A DNA stretch of 14,471 nucleotides. It comes from an uncultured bacterium. GTDB taxonomy: Bacteria; Desulfobacterota; Desulfobulbia; Desulfobulbales; Desulfobulbaceae. The stretch spans positions 1 to 14,471 of the forward strand of contig CAITZN010000516.1 of NCBI GenBank assembly GCA_903896915.1, in the 5' to 3' direction. Below, piece after piece: positions 6,437 to 14,471 of the stretch. Numbering within the stretch: the stretch's first letter is position 1; each line of letters begins with the position of its first letter. The notes beneath the pieces were generated by a model that did not search any database, was not told the origin of the DNA, and saw only the letters and a program-made list of their open reading frames with translations. Made by a program: the position numbers and the translations under genes.

Positions 6437-7585
6437 ATGAAGACCCCAAGCCGTAACAAACTAATCAGTATAACTGCCGCAATACTCCTCATTTTGGGTG
6501 CTATCTGGTGGCGGGTCAGCATTCTTAGCGCAGCCGATACCAACTCTGGCAATGGTTCTTCGGCCGCTACCATAAGCAAGCCGGCGCTGACCGTCACAAC
6601 CATCACCCCCTCTGTTGCTGAATGGCCGATGATATTGAACGCCAGTGGTGATATCGAGGCCTGGCAGGAGGCATTGATTGGTTCTGAAATAAACGGTCTT
6701 CGCCTTACCGAGGTAAAGGTCAATGTCGGTGACACTGTGCAGCGGGGTCAATTGCTGGCAACCTTTTCCGATGTGACTGTTAAGGCTGATGTCGCTCAGG
6801 CGCTCGCCGCAGTCGCTGAAACCGAGGCAATGCTGTCCGAGGCCAGGGCTAATGCGGACCGTACCAGGAAGAAGGAGTCACCTGGTGTCTTCAGCGACAA
6901 ACAGGTCAAGGAGTACCTAAGGGGTGAGCAAACGACCGCGGCACGGTTGGAATCGGCACGGGCGCAGCTCGTTAATCAAAAGGCTCGACTTGAACAGACG
7001 CGATTGGTTGCAGCGGATGACGGCCTGATTTCTGCTCGTACCGCCACGGTGGGAGCGGTGGTATCTTCAGGCCAGGAACTTTTTCGCCTAATCCGTCACA
7101 ACCGGCTGGAATGGCGCGCTCAAGTAACAACCGCCGAGCTACCGCGTCTACAGGTTGGCCAGCAGGTAACCCTTACCGCACCCGGCGGAATCGAGGCAAA
7201 AGGGGTGGTCCGAATGGTGGCGCCGACAGTTGATCCGCGGACTCGGATGGCCATCGTTTACGTCGACGTTCCCTCGGATAAGGGTCTGAAAGCCGGCATG
7301 TTCGCCCGCGGTGATTTCGAACTCGGCAAAACCACTGTAATGACACTCCCGCAGAGTGCAATCGTCCAACGCGAAGGTTTCAATTACGTCTATCAGATTG
7401 GGCCCGATAATAAGGTTACACAAATCAAGGTAGGTGTCGGTCGTCGTCTCGATGACCAGATTGAGATTACCGACGGTTTGCATCAGCAAGCGAAGGTAGC
7501 GGCTACCGGGGCGGCATTCCTGGCCGACGGCGACACGGTCCGAGTGGTTGATCTTCCCGCAGTCTCCTCGAGGCCAGGACAATGA
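6437..7585 (+). CDS. RND efflux membrane-fusion (periplasmic adaptor) protein, HlyD/AcrA type
   Basis: This is the periplasmic adaptor that links an inner-membrane RND pump to an outer-membrane channel. The 382-residue product starts with a charged MKTPSRNK and a hydrophobic anchor (about 9-28). A lipoyl/barrel-sandwich half follows near 70-110 (SEINGLRLTEVKVNVGDTVQRGQLLATFS), then an alpha-helical hairpin of modest length (about 113-185) and the second lipoyl half ISARTATVGAVVSSGQELFRLI. After these come the beta-barrel and membrane-proximal domains, with GLKAGMFARGDFELG and LPQSAIVQREGFNYVYQIG. No lipobox is seen, so it is anchored by the N-terminal helix or processed as a secreted protein. 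No strong ribosome site precedes the ATG. It overlaps the RND gene by 4 bp, showing tight coupling. Confidence 0.93.
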   Translation: MKTPSRNKLISITAAILLILGAIWWRVSILSAADTNSGNGSSAATISKPALTVTTITPSVAEWPMILNASGDIEAWQEALIGSEINGLRLTEVKVNVGDTVQRGQLLATFSDVTVKADVAQALAAVAETEAMLSEARANADRTRKKESPGVFSDKQVKEYLRGEQTTAARLESARAQLVNQKARLEQTRLVAADDGLISARTATVGAVVSSGQELFRLIRHNRLEWRAQVTTAELPRLQVGQQVTLTAPGGIEAKGVVRMVAPTVDPRTRMAIVYVDVPSDKGLKAGMFARGDFELGKTTVMTLPQSAIVQREGFNYVYQIGPDNKVTQIKVGVGRRLDDQIEITDGLHQQAKVAATGAAFLADGDTVRVVDLPAVSSRPGQ

Positions 7586-10500
7586 ACGTCTCTTCCTGGT
7601 CGATTAAGAATCCGATCCCTTCCATTTTATTGTTTGTACTTCTCACCATCATGGGCCTGATGAGTTTCAGGGCCATGAAAATCCAGAACTACCCTGATAT
7701 CGACCTGCCCACCGTTACGGTGATAGCCACCCTTCCCGGCGCCTCTCCGGCGCAAATGGAAATGGACATTGCGCGTAAAATCGAAAACTCGGTGGCCACG
7801 CTGCAAGGGGTCAAACATATCTATACCAAGGTGCAGGACGGGAGCGCCTCGGTAATGGTCGAATTCCGCTTAGAAAAAGTCACCTCTGAGGCGGTCAACG
7901 ACGTGAGGGATGCGGTTTCGCGTATCCGTGCCGACCTGCCCAGCGATTTACGCGACCCAGTCATCTCCAAGATGGATATTGCCGGGATGCCGATCCTCAC
8001 CTACACCGTCGCCTCCGACCGTATGGATGCCGAAGCCTTGTCATGGTTTGTTGACAATACCGTGACCAAAGAAATGCTTTCCGTGTCAGGGGTGGGTGCG
8101 GTCAGTCGAGTTGGAGGGGTGACCCGTGAGGTGCTGGTTGAGATCGATCCTGACCGGCTGCTGGCCCTGAATGCGACGGTTGCCGATGTCTCCCGGCAAT
8201 TGCGGTTAGCAGAACAGGAGGCTCCAGGGGGGCGGGCCGAAGTAGGTGGAGTGGAACAGTCGATTCGGATGATCGCCACCGTGCGGACGGCCGAAGAACT
8301 GGCCAATATGGAAATCACACTTGCCGATGGCCGCCACCTCAGGCTCAACCAGATTGCCACGGTCAAAGATACGGTTGCGGAACAACGTTCCGCAGCGCTT
8401 CTGAACGGTAAACCGGTCGTAGGTTTTGAAATAACTCGGAGCAAAGGTGCGGGCGAGGTGGACGTTGCCGCCGGGGTCCGCGCCGAGATCAAAAAACTCC
8501 AGACCAAACATCCTGAAATTGCTGTTGCCGAGGCCTTTAATTTTGTCGATCCGATTCAGGAAAACTACGAAGGCTCCATGCTCTTGCTTTATGAAGGAGC
8601 CATTCTTGCGGTCATCGTCGTCTGGTGCTTCCTGCGTAACTGGCGGGCAACCGTCGTTTCGGCCACGGCGCTGCCGCTCTCGATAATCCCCACCTTTGCG
8701 GTCATGTACCTCCTGGGGTTCACGATTAATGTGGTCACCTTGCTGAGCCTGTCGCTGGTGGTCGGCATTCTGGTCGATGATGCCATCGTGGAAGTCGAAA
8801 ACATCATGCGCCACCTCCGCATGGGAAAAACACCGTATCAGGCGGCGATGGAAGCCGCCGACGAGATCGGTTTGGCAGTCGTTGCCACAACCTTTTCGCT
8901 TGTCGCCGTCTTCCTGCCCACTGCTTTCATGAGCGGGATTGTCGGTAAATTTTTCGTTCAATTCGGCTGGACCGCCTCTATTGCCGTGTTCTTCTCCTTA
9001 GTGGTGGCCCGGATGCTCACGCCGATGATGTCAGCCTACCTGTTTAAACCCTTAGTCAAAGCTCACCAGGAGCCCGGGTGGCTGGTCCATTACACCCGGT
9101 GGGCCGTCTGGTGCCTCAAGCATCGTTTATATACTTCTCTGGCGGTACTGGTGTTTTTTGCCGGTTCCTTTGTGTTGGCCAGTGCCCTGCCTACCGGGTT
9201 CATGCCTCCCGACGACACATCCCAAACAATGCTCTCCATTGAGTTACCCCCTGGCAGCACCTTCCAGCAGACCCTGGCGCTGGCAGAGCAGGCCCGCTTA
9301 GCTATTCAAAGCAATAAACATGTTAAAATGATCTATACGGCGGTAGGAGGTGGGAATTCCGGCGGTGATCCATTTGCCATGCAGGGAGCTGTCGAGGCGC
9401 GCAAGGCAACCCTGACAATTAACCTCACCCCCCGCCACCAACGCTCTGGAACGAACAAACAAGCAATCGAGGCGCAATTGCGCCAGGCGGCCGAAACGCT
9501 GCCCGGTGCCCGTGTCAAGGTCGGCATGGAAGGCGGCGGCAAGAACTATCAACTGGTTCTCGCCAGCGAAGATGGCCAGGTCCTGATGGCCTATGCTAGG
9601 GAAGTGGAACGTGAACTCCGCTCAATCCCTGAAATCGGCAATGTTAACTCGACATCGAGCCTGGTACGCCCGGAACTCACTGTTCGCCCGGATTTTAGCC
9701 GAGCCGCCGACCTGGGTGTCTCATCGGCGGCTATCGCCGACACCCTGCGCATCGCCACTGCCGGGGATTATGACCAAGGGCTGGCTAAACTTAATCTTTC
9801 CCTGCGCCAGGTGCCGATCGTGGTTAAATTGCGTGCCGACGCCCGGCAGAATATCGAGCTGCTGTCCCGTCTGGCTGTCCCCGGTGCGCATGGCCCGGTG
9901 ATGCTGGGCAATGTCGCCCAACTGACCCTGGCCAGCGGTCCCGCCAAAATCGACCGATACGACCGGCTGCGGAATATCATTTTCGATATAGAGCTTAATG
10001 GCATGCCCATGGGCGACATCGAGAAAAAGGTACTGAACCTGCCGACCCTCAAACATCGACCTGCTGGCGTGAACCAAGCCCCGGTCGGCGATGCCGAGGT
10101 GATGGCCGAACTGTTTGCCGGTTTCGGTCTGGCTATGTCGACCGGCGTGTTATGCATCTACATTGTTCTGGTTTTACTGTTCAAGGATTTCGTTCAACCG
10201 GTCTCCATCCTGGCAGCGCTTGTCCTTTCGATTCCCGGCGCCTTCATCGGCCTGTTTTTGACCAGAACCACTCTGTCAATGCCGGCGATGATCGGCCTGA
10301 TCATGCTGATGGGTATCGCCACTAAAAACTCGATCCTTTTGGTGGAATACGTAATCATGGCACGCCGCGATCACGACATGAACCGTTGGGACGCCCTGCT
10401 GGATGCCTGCCGCAAGAGGGCTCGACCGATTGTGATGACGACGATCGCTATGGCCGCCGGCATGTTCCCGATCGCCTTGGGTATGGGGAATGATCCAAGT

Positions 10501-10650
10501 TTTCGCGCTCCCATGGCGATCGTGGTAATTTCCGGTTTGATGACCTCTACCTTTCTGAGTCTTCTGGTTATCCCGGTTGTTTTCTCCTATGTCGATGACG
10601 CCATGCAGTGGGCAAACAGACATTTCCGGCGTCGCTTTGCCAAGGACTAG
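7582..10650 (+). CDS. RND-family efflux transporter, inner-membrane pump
   Basis: This is a proton-driven RND (AcrB/MexF-like, hydrophobe/amphiphile exporter) pump of 1022 residues, normal for the family. TM1 lies at about 10-30 (NPIPSILLFVLLTIMGLMSF). The first large periplasmic loop begins IQNYPDIDLPTVTVIATLPGASP. TM2-TM6 span about 335-495, and TM4 carries the paired proton-relay aspartates D399 and D400 in VGILVDDAIVEVENI. The second periplasmic loop and TM8-TM12 follow, with IGLIMLMGIATKNSILLVEY and TIAMAAGMFPIALGMG. Both halves are intact with no frameshift. The start overlaps the adaptor stop (ATGA). No outer-membrane channel gene follows, so the pump must use a TolC-like protein encoded elsewhere. 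Substrate class (drug, solvent, bile-salt-like) cannot be read from the sequence. Confidence 0.96.
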   Translation: MNVSSWSIKNPIPSILLFVLLTIMGLMSFRAMKIQNYPDIDLPTVTVIATLPGASPAQMEMDIARKIENSVATLQGVKHIYTKVQDGSASVMVEFRLEKVTSEAVNDVRDAVSRIRADLPSDLRDPVISKMDIAGMPILTYTVASDRMDAEALSWFVDNTVTKEMLSVSGVGAVSRVGGVTREVLVEIDPDRLLALNATVADVSRQLRLAEQEAPGGRAEVGGVEQSIRMIATVRTAEELANMEITLADGRHLRLNQIATVKDTVAEQRSAALLNGKPVVGFEITRSKGAGEVDVAAGVRAEIKKLQTKHPEIAVAEAFNFVDPIQENYEGSMLLLYEGAILAVIVVWCFLRNWRATVVSATALPLSIIPTFAVMYLLGFTINVVTLLSLSLVVGILVDDAIVEVENIMRHLRMGKTPYQAAMEAADEIGLAVVATTFSLVAVFLPTAFMSGIVGKFFVQFGWTASIAVFFSLVVARMLTPMMSAYLFKPLVKAHQEPGWLVHYTRWAVWCLKHRLYTSLAVLVFFAGSFVLASALPTGFMPPDDTSQTMLSIELPPGSTFQQTLALAEQARLAIQSNKHVKMIYTAVGGGNSGGDPFAMQGAVEARKATLTINLTPRHQRSGTNKQAIEAQLRQAAETLPGARVKVGMEGGGKNYQLVLASEDGQVLMAYAREVERELRSIPEIGNVNSTSSLVRPELTVRPDFSRAADLGVSSAAIADTLRIATAGDYDQGLAKLNLSLRQVPIVVKLRADARQNIELLSRLAVPGAHGPVMLGNVAQLTLASGPAKIDRYDRLRNIIFDIELNGMPMGDIEKKVLNLPTLKHRPAGVNQAPVGDAEVMAELFAGFGLAMSTGVLCIYIVLVLLFKDFVQPVSILAALVLSIPGAFIGLFLTRTTLSMPAMIGLIMLMGIATKNSILLVEYVIMARRDHDMNRWDALLDACRKRARPIVMTTIAMAAGMFPIALGMGNDPSFRAPMAIVVISGLMTSTFLSLLVIPVVFSYVDDAMQWANRHFRRRFAKD

Positions 10651-10685
10651 GAGCGTCTATTGGATCAACTGACACCGGAGAAATA

Positions 10686-10716
10686 GCGATTCCCCTCTCA
10701 GTACAAGGGGAATCGC
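10686..10716. terminator. Hairpin terminator between the convergent RND gene and nifB
   Basis: A perfect 11-bp stem, GCGATTCCCCT (10686-10696) with AGGGGAATCGC (10706-10716), encloses a 9-nt loop. It lies in the 80-bp gap between the RND stop and the nifB stop, where a two-way terminator is expected. The T-rich tails are weak on both sides (ATTATTT on the plus strand, TATTTC on the minus strand), so termination efficiency is uncertain. Confidence 0.6.
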
Positions 10717-10730
10717 CCGAAATTATTTGA

Positions 10731-12008
10731 TCAACCGCAGCCGTTGCCACCACCAACACAGGCACCTTTGGTGGAGCATTTGCGCATCCGCCCCTGGAGG
10801 CTGTTGACACCCTTGCCGGTATAAACCGCCTCAAGGCCCCGCTCGATAAAACCGGTCATGGTTATTGGCTGAATGCCTCGTTTTTTAAGCATCTCCTTGG
10901 GGGAATCACCCAAATCGTTGACCAAAATCGCCCGGCAATCGGCCAGAATACGGCTAATATTGAACCACCGCTGACTGCCTCCTCCTGGAGGGGGCGCTTT
11001 GCGTTCTTCAATGCAATGGTAACCACCAAGGCCATCCTCACCCCATATCTGAAACCGGGTCGCCTCGCCCAGATGTTGATTCACCAGCACACCCTCCAAA
11101 GTAACCACCGCAACATAGGGCCGCACCACCTCTGTCGGTTGCGGCAGCTTGGCACAGGCACTGAGACAACCGCGCAGCTCATCGGTCCGATCCTCACCCA
11201 GCAAGCCTACTGCATCCGCCCGGCAGCGGGTGCAGTGCCGCATCTGCGGCAAATATTGTTCAGCTTTATTGCGGAGCCGCTCCATATCCTCTTTACCTGG
11301 CTCGCCGATATCCTCAAAGGCGGTGCCGGCATTGGGGAACATGGCCATACAGTTGAGCAGATCGACCCCTAGCGCTTTCATGGCCGCAGCAACGGCTTCA
11401 ACATGATGATCGTTGATGCCAGGGATGACGATAGTATTGATCTTGACGGTGATGCCGTACTTTTTCAAAAGCTTGATAGCTTCAATCTGGCGGGCGAGCA
11501 ACAACTCCGCCCCCTGGATCCCACGATAAATGATGTTGCCGTCGCGAACCCAGGCGTAGATATGTTGCGAAATCTGCGGATCAACCGCATTAACGGTGAT
11601 GGTCACATGCGTTACCCCGATCTCCGCCAGTTCCGGAACATGGGGGGCGACCTGCATGCCGTTGGAAGAGAGACAGAGCAGCGTGTCCGGGTAGTTCTTT
11701 TTGATCAGGCGCATAGTCTCCAGGGTCTCGTCGGCATTGGCAAAGGGGTCGCCAGGGCCGGCAATACCTGCCACCGAGATGCGCGGCTCTTTTTCCAGGA
11801 CCTTGCCCATATAGACCAAAGCCTGATCGGGGCTCAGAATTGTGCTGGTGACCCCAGGGCGGGATTCATTGACGCAATCATATTTACGATTGCAGTAGTT
11901 GCACTGGATATTGCATTTCGGGGCAACCGGCAGATGAACCCGGCCATAGGATCCTTTGGCCTCTGCGTTGAAACAGGGATGTCTATTGAAATCGCTTTCG
12001 TTAAGCAT
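10731..12008 (-). CDS. nifB: Nitrogenase cofactor biosynthesis radical SAM protein NifB
   Basis: NifB fuses two [4Fe-4S] clusters and inserts the central carbide from S-adenosylmethionine to make NifB-co, the precursor of the nitrogenase cofactor. The 425-residue product has the radical SAM motif C32-x3-C36-x2-C39 (CNIQCNYC) and further cluster-region cysteines C12, C45 and C259/C262 (HCTRCRADAVG). The SAM-binding stretch GIAGPGDPFAN is near 81-91. The C-terminal part (about 296-400, VAVVTLEGVLVNQHLGEA onward) is a NifX/NafY-like cofactor-binding domain, as in two-domain NifB proteins. The tail CSTKGACVGGGNGCG is cysteine- and glycine-rich. The ATG at 12008 follows AAGGAG. It is the last gene of the visible nifE-nifN-nifB run, and I see no sigma-54 promoter of its own in the gap. 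Confidence 0.98.
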   Translation of the reverse strand: MLNESDFNRHPCFNAEAKGSYGRVHLPVAPKCNIQCNYCNRKYDCVNESRPGVTSTILSPDQALVYMGKVLEKEPRISVAGIAGPGDPFANADETLETMRLIKKNYPDTLLCLSSNGMQVAPHVPELAEIGVTHVTITVNAVDPQISQHIYAWVRDGNIIYRGIQGAELLLARQIEAIKLLKKYGITVKINTIVIPGINDHHVEAVAAAMKALGVDLLNCMAMFPNAGTAFEDIGEPGKEDMERLRNKAEQYLPQMRHCTRCRADAVGLLGEDRTDELRGCLSACAKLPQPTEVVRPYVAVVTLEGVLVNQHLGEATRFQIWGEDGLGGYHCIEERKAPPPGGGSQRWFNISRILADCRAILVNDLGDSPKEMLKKRGIQPITMTGFIERGLEAVYTGKGVNSLQGRMRKCSTKGACVGGGNGCG

Positions 12009-12041
12009 AACGGACTCCTTTCTTTATGGGAAAACGTCATC

Positions 12042-12165
12042 TTCCAATTTCTAAATCAAAATGAGAACGCGAAGGCAAGCGAGCAGCGACGAGACCGTAC
12101 AAGTAGTACGTAGAGGAGCCGCACAGCGTAGCCGACAAAGTTACCGTTTGATTTAGACATTGGAA
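12042..12165. repeat. 124-bp inverted-repeat element between nifN and nifB
   Basis: The terminal arms are TTCCAATTTCTAAATCAAA (12042-12060) and its inverted copy at 12147-12165, with one mismatch in 19 bp. The centre holds a perfect small hairpin, CGTAC-AAGTA-GTACG (12096-12110), and the flanks between are partly complementary (GCGAAGGCAAGCGAGCAGC against GCACAGCGTAGCCGAC). The element fills most of the 157-bp gap and ends directly at the nifN stop codon. It has no coding capacity. It looks like a MITE- or REP-like palindromic element, or a large RNA hairpin in the nifENB transcript; a clear target-site duplication is not visible. Confidence 0.7.
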
Positions 12166-13551
12166 TTACATGTAGGAATAACCAACCGGGCTATCAGCCT
12201 GTTTTTTACAGATCACTGCATTTGTGATGGTGTCAAACAGCTGTTGTGCGCCTTCATAGCCAAGATGGAGAATCCGCTGGCCACCGACACGGTCATGGAT
12301 GGGAAACCCCACTCGGATCAGGGGGATATCGAGTTTTCGCGCCAGGGGATAGCCCTTGGAGTGACCAATGATCAGATCCGGCCGCAGGGATTCAGCCATT
12401 TCGCTGATCTCGAAGAAATCCATACCTTCATGCACCTGAGGCTGCTCCAGCAGGGTGTCACCGGTAACAGCGGCAATGGCTGCCTGCAACCGACCGGAAG
12501 TACCGCCCGAGGCGCAGAGTACCGGCTGAATACCGATCTCGGTAAGGAATGAACACAGGCCCACAACCAGATCCTCTTCGCCGTAGATGATGGCGCGTTT
12601 GCCGAAAATGTATTTATGGCCGTCAACATAGGCATCGATCAGGCGACCCCGTTCTTTTCCATATTTCTCAGGAGTCAATCGGCCGCTCAAGGTCTCAAGA
12701 AGGCTAAAAAATCGGTCCGTCTCCTTGATACCGATAGGCATGCCTAACCGGTGGCGAGCGATGCTGAATTTTTCATGAAGGATATCACCGCCGGACTGAA
12801 ACGCACCCAGCGTCGCTCCGAATTCAATGGTTGCCTGGGACCGCCCCATTGACTTGATCGCTTGCAGCGGTGTGCCGCCACCCTGGATTTTTTCGTATTC
12901 CAGCAGGGCCGGGCCATCCATAGTTTCAGAAAGATCGGGCAGCATGGTGCAGCTCAAGTTAAAACCAGCCATGATCTCAAGGAGCAGCCGGTAATCGGCC
13001 GAACTGACGAAACCGGGCAGGAGGTTGACGGTCTTGTTCCGCGGACCTCCTCCACTCATCAGATCTATCACCTCACGGATTGCAGCATGAAAACCCTCCA
13101 TGTGCGTACCCGAGTAGCTCGGAGTGGAAACATTGACCATAGTCGGTAAGCCAATAGAGCCCTTGGTGTCCTCGGCATATTCCCGCAGGTACATCTTGAC
13201 ATCATCACCGATCGTTTCGGTCAGGCAGGTGGTGGCAATACCGATTAGCGCCGGACGGTATTTGCTGGCTACATTGGTCAGGCCGAGTTTGAGGTTGGGA
13301 CCTCCGCCGTACACCGCATGCTTTTCGGAAAGCGAGGAGGAGGCGATGTCGATAGGCTCGTTGTAATGGCTGATGATGTAGCGCCGCATGTAGGTGGCAC
13401 AACCCTGGGAACCATGCAAATAGGGCACGGCGCCTTCAATACCTTTAAAGGCGAGGCAGGCACCCAGGGGTTTGCAAAGCTTGCAGGCATTGGTGGTTGA
13501 GAGGTAATTGGGTCTATTGGGCTTTTTGATTTTCGGCGGATTTTTGCTCAT
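12166..13551 (-). CDS. nifN: Nitrogenase cofactor scaffold protein NifN
   Basis: NifN pairs with NifE to form the scaffold on which NifB-co matures to FeMo-co before transfer to NifD. The 461-residue product is full length. It is NifK-related at the N-terminus (NACKLCKPLGACLAFKGIEG with C23, C26 and C32; YLHGSQGCATYMRRYI with C51). The SQGCATYMRR form and the SSSLSEKHAVYGGG stretch are typical of NifN in anaerobes rather than NifK. The next blocks, IATTCLTETIGDD and VNVSTPSYSGTHMEGFHAAI, are conserved across the NifK/NifN group. The ATG at 13551 follows AGGAG, 29 bp after nifE. The stop codon abuts the arm of the inverted-repeat element. NifK was considered, but the order E-N-B and the N-terminal motifs favour NifN. 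Confidence 0.94.
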   Translation of the reverse strand: MSKNPPKIKKPNRPNYLSTTNACKLCKPLGACLAFKGIEGAVPYLHGSQGCATYMRRYIISHYNEPIDIASSSLSEKHAVYGGGPNLKLGLTNVASKYRPALIGIATTCLTETIGDDVKMYLREYAEDTKGSIGLPTMVNVSTPSYSGTHMEGFHAAIREVIDLMSGGGPRNKTVNLLPGFVSSADYRLLLEIMAGFNLSCTMLPDLSETMDGPALLEYEKIQGGGTPLQAIKSMGRSQATIEFGATLGAFQSGGDILHEKFSIARHRLGMPIGIKETDRFFSLLETLSGRLTPEKYGKERGRLIDAYVDGHKYIFGKRAIIYGEEDLVVGLCSFLTEIGIQPVLCASGGTSGRLQAAIAAVTGDTLLEQPQVHEGMDFFEISEMAESLRPDLIIGHSKGYPLARKLDIPLIRVGFPIHDRVGGQRILHLGYEGAQQLFDTITNAVICKKQADSPVGYSYM

Positions 13552-13580
13552 GGTCGTCTCCTTGTTGTACGCTGGCTGGG

Positions 13581-14471
13581 TTACCTGGTCGGACCGATTT
13601 TTTTCTTGCGGGGCACGAATTGCCAGACTGGGCTCATCACCGAGGAATAAACCTCCCTTGCGAAATTGAGCATGCCTTCGAATCCGGCCAGAGCCTCCTT
13701 ACGTTCGTGATTGTGATCGCAGAACCCGATGCCTAGTTTGTAGGCAATCGGCCTTTCTTTGACTCCGCCGACGAATATATCCACCTCTTTTTCGGTGAGA
13801 AAGGAGGTCAGCTCCAGGGGATTGGAGTCATCAACAATAATGGTGCCGGGATCAGTTATCGCGGCCAGTTCCTCATAGTCTTCTTTGGTCCCGGTCTGGG
13901 AACCTACCATCACCACCTGCATGTCGATGAGACGGAAAGCTTTGACCAGGGAAAAGGCCTTGAATGAGCCACCGACATAGATGGCCGCCTTCTTGCCTGC
14001 TAGTGCCTTGCGGTAGGGTTCGAGATCGACCGCCAATTGTTTGACCTCTTTTTCGACGATCTTCTTGGTTCGCTCCATCATCTCCGGGTCCTTGAAGAAA
14101 CGGGCAATGTCGTAAAGCGCCTCGGCCATATCCTCGATGCCGAAGTAGGAGACGCGGAGCGAAGGGATGCCGTATTTTTCCTCCATCATATTGGCAAGCT
14201 GCATTGTTGAACCGGAACACTGGACCACATTAAGGGCCGCGCCATGAGCACGTTCGATATCAGCCACCCGGCCATCGCCGGTAATGTTGGCCACTACCTC
14301 GATCCCCATTTTCTGGTAATAGTCGCGGATCATCCAGATCTCGCCAGCCAGATTGAAATCGCCGAGGATATTGAGAGAATATTTAGAGATGCCAGTGGTA
14401 TCGCCGTTGCCGATCAAACGGAACAAAGCGTCGCAGGCCGCCTGGTAACCGGCTCGCTTGTTGCCCTTGAA
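13581..14471 (-). CDS. nifE: Nitrogenase cofactor scaffold protein NifE, 3' part (5' end outside the window)
   Basis: This is the NifD-like half of the NifEN scaffold for FeMo-co assembly. The last 296 residues are visible and the frame is open to the window edge (FKGNKRAGYQAACDALFRLIG), so the start lies beyond it. An apparent TTG start at 14426 is internal. The fragment shows ISKYSLNILGDFNLAGEIWMIRDYYQKMGIEVVANITGDGRV, then the cofactor-site cysteine region LNVVQCSGSTMQLANMMEEKYGIPSLRVSYFGIED. The C-terminal domain has IYVGGSFKAFSLVKAFRLIDMQVVMVGSQTG and ends in MSPVWQFVPRKKKIG. These motifs are NifE rather than NifD, which has a CxRSxNY cofactor cysteine. It is cotranscribed with nifN 29 bp downstream. 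The promoter is not in the window. Confidence 0.95.
   Translation of the reverse strand, partial: FKGNKRAGYQAACDALFRLIGNGDTTGISKYSLNILGDFNLAGEIWMIRDYYQKMGIEVVANITGDGRVADIERAHGAALNVVQCSGSTMQLANMMEEKYGIPSLRVSYFGIEDMAEALYDIARFFKDPEMMERTKKIVEKEVKQLAVDLEPYRKALAGKKAAIYVGGSFKAFSLVKAFRLIDMQVVMVGSQTGTKEDYEELAAITDPGTIIVDDSNPLELTSFLTEKEVDIFVGGVKERPIAYKLGIGFCDHNHERKEALAGFEGMLNFAREVYSSVMSPVWQFVPRKKKIGPTR

Noticed and set aside
8206..8961. 251-codon open frame on the minus strand within the RND gene
   Set aside because: It is antisense to the intact RND coding frame and its composition is that of a shadow frame; no ribosome site or domain supports it.
11403..12113. 236-codon open frame on the plus strand across nifB
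   Set aside because: It is antisense to nifB, runs into the inverted-repeat element and shows no recognisable protein.
12009..12165. A separate sigma-54 promoter for nifB
   Set aside because: No GG-N10-GC pair with consensus context is present on the minus strand in the gap, so nifB is more likely read through from nifEN.

Overview
The window carries a molybdenum nitrogenase (nif) locus that a block of unrelated genes splits in two. It most likely comes from an anaerobic, Gram-negative bacterium of the Desulfobacterota (delta-proteobacterial, sulfate- or sulfur-metabolising type). Three things suggest this: two PII-like genes, nifI1 and nifI2, lie between nifH and nifD, as in anaerobes and archaea; an RND pump with a periplasmic adaptor implies an outer membrane; and a GAF protein ends in a four-cysteine tail that I associate with sensory proteins of this phylum. 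The taxonomic call is inference; no rRNA or other marker gene is present.

Layout. At the right end, on the minus strand, are the 3' part of nifE (cut by the window edge), nifN and nifB. A 124-bp inverted-repeat element fills most of the nifN-nifB gap. At the left end, also on the minus strand, are nifH, nifI1, nifI2 and the first 420 codons of nifD (cut by the window edge). The nifH upstream region has the full architecture of a nitrogen-fixation promoter: a -24/-12 sigma-54 promoter, a perfect TGT-N10-ACA NifA-type activator site about 134 bp upstream of the predicted start, and an IHF-like site between them.

Between nifB and nifH lie about 7.9 kb of non-nif DNA. From left to right these are a small FUN14-family membrane protein and a GAF/four-cysteine protein (both plus strand), an AT-rich gene for a small exported protein of unknown function (minus strand), a probable remnant of a beta-lactamase-family hydrolase gene, and a plus-strand operon of a TetR repressor, a membrane-fusion protein and an RND transporter. 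A perfect 22-bp palindrome, a second degenerate copy exactly 50 bp downstream and a sigma-70-like promoter between them give a clear autoregulation model for the TetR operon. Two hairpins that look like bidirectional terminators insulate the convergent gene pairs (GAF gene/exported protein and RND gene/nifB).

Working together. NifH is the Fe protein and NifD half of the MoFe protein. NifB makes the iron-sulfur-carbide core of the cofactor, and NifE-NifN is the scaffold on which it is completed. NifI1 and NifI2 switch nitrogenase off after translation when fixed nitrogen is available. The RND operon looks functionally separate. Whether the FUN14 and GAF genes, next to and divergent from nifH, have anything to do with nitrogen fixation is open. 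I see no CRISPR array, tRNA, rRNA or transposase, and no convincing new defence system. The best leads are the nifN-nifB inverted repeat, the second dyad overlapping the NifA site and the FUN14/GAF pair.
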